A DNA stretch of 64,000 nt, taken from NCBI RefSeq assembly GCF_018968705.1, contig NZ_CP076668.1, positions 5,405,001 through 5,469,000 on the forward strand, given 5' to 3'. The stretch comes from Pseudomonas lijiangensis (GTDB lineage Bacteria; Pseudomonadota; Gammaproteobacteria; Pseudomonadales; Pseudomonadaceae). Position 1 is the stretch's first letter. Each line of letters opens with the position of its first letter. The notes under the pieces are model-generated. The model had not been told where the DNA came from and searched no databases. It saw only the letters and a list, made by a program, of their open reading frames with translations. Shown here one piece after another: positions 63,859 through 64,000 of the stretch. The translations under genes were made by a program, and so were the position numbers.

Positions 63859-64000
63859 ATGAACGATCAGCGCAAAGGTAGCGATACCGAACCCACCACT
63901 CATTTCGGCTACAAAAACGTACCGGAAAGCCAGAAGGCCGAGAAAGTCGCTGAGGTTTTCCACTCCGTAGCGGCCAAATACGACCTGATGAACGACCTTC
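63859..64000 (+). CDS. ubiE: UbiE, ubiquinone/menaquinone C-methyltransferase (5' part)
   Basis: The first 47 residues of the SAM-dependent methyltransferase that methylates the quinone ring are visible. [33 protein letters not shown] is the canonical UbiE N-terminus. The frame runs off the window edge. Position after the pha cluster matches P. aeruginosa. Confidence 0.93.
   Translation, partial: MNDQRKGSDTEPTTHFGYKNVPESQKAEKVAEVFHSVAAKYDLMNDL

Overview
The window is chromosomal DNA of a Pseudomonas. It carries a class II (medium-chain-length) polyhydroxyalkanoate cluster phaC1-phaZ-phaC2-phaD with divergent phaIF, a Pil-Chp twitching cluster, metX-metW, hslVU, and several Pseudomonas-type REP/REPIN repeat families. 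From remembered gene order, 6-42.6 kb follows the P. aeruginosa PA0407-PA0370 neighbourhood and 42.9-64 kb follows PA5046-PA5063, so a rearrangement junction relative to that species lies near 42.6-42.9 kb. A Pil-Chp cluster without pilK and chpB suggests a P. syringae/viridiflava-type plant-associated lineage, but I cannot fix the species. No rRNA, tRNA or CRISPR array was seen.

Region by region. 0-5.6 kb: end of a tail-collar-like protein, a DUF6916 protein and a GNAT acetyltransferase, then a three-gene minus-strand operon of two HlyD-type adaptors and a membrane zinc protease (M50) fused to a lipoyl/HlyD domain. 5.7-16 kb: tandem REPs, then pilG-pilH-pilI-pilJ-chpA-chpC. 16-22.3 kb: gshB, tonB-like, algH/yqgE, ruvX, pyrR, pyrB, pyrC' (a dihydroorotase homologue that has lost its metal-binding HxH). 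22.4-31.6 kb: TM2 protein, NlpC/P60 peptidase, pilT, yggS-proC-yggT, metX-metW, DUF4426, rdgB, hemW, DUF3392. 31.6-42.6 kb: trmB, thiG, thiS, DUF423, mtgA, rpoH, ftsY-ftsE-ftsX, an M16 protease pair, rsmD.

42.6-53 kb: a nested REP cluster, maeB, a secreted nuclease, rpmE, priA, argS, a SPOR protein, hslV-hslU behind a sigma-32-like promoter, and a DUF971 protein. 53-60 kb: the PHA cluster. Synthases PhaC1 and PhaC2 make polymer, PhaZ breaks it down, PhaF and PhaI coat the granule and PhaD is the TetR-type regulator. The phaC1 and phaI promoters share one architecture: a related 20-bp operator-like element fills the -35/-10 spacer in both. 60.1-63.4 kb: an accessory, visibly AT-richer insertion carrying a PAAR spike, a peptidoglycan amidase and a small membrane protein, read here as a type VI secretion effector/immunity module, plus a lipoprotein. 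63.4-64 kb: a PHA-granule-region protein and the start of ubiE restore the conserved order.

The strongest leads are the shared pha operators, the effector island inside the PHA locus, a ~157-bp terminal-inverted-repeat element built around a REPIN (two full copies and one half copy), a terminator hairpin that also encodes a signal peptide, and the M50-HlyD export-like operon with no ABC transporter in view.
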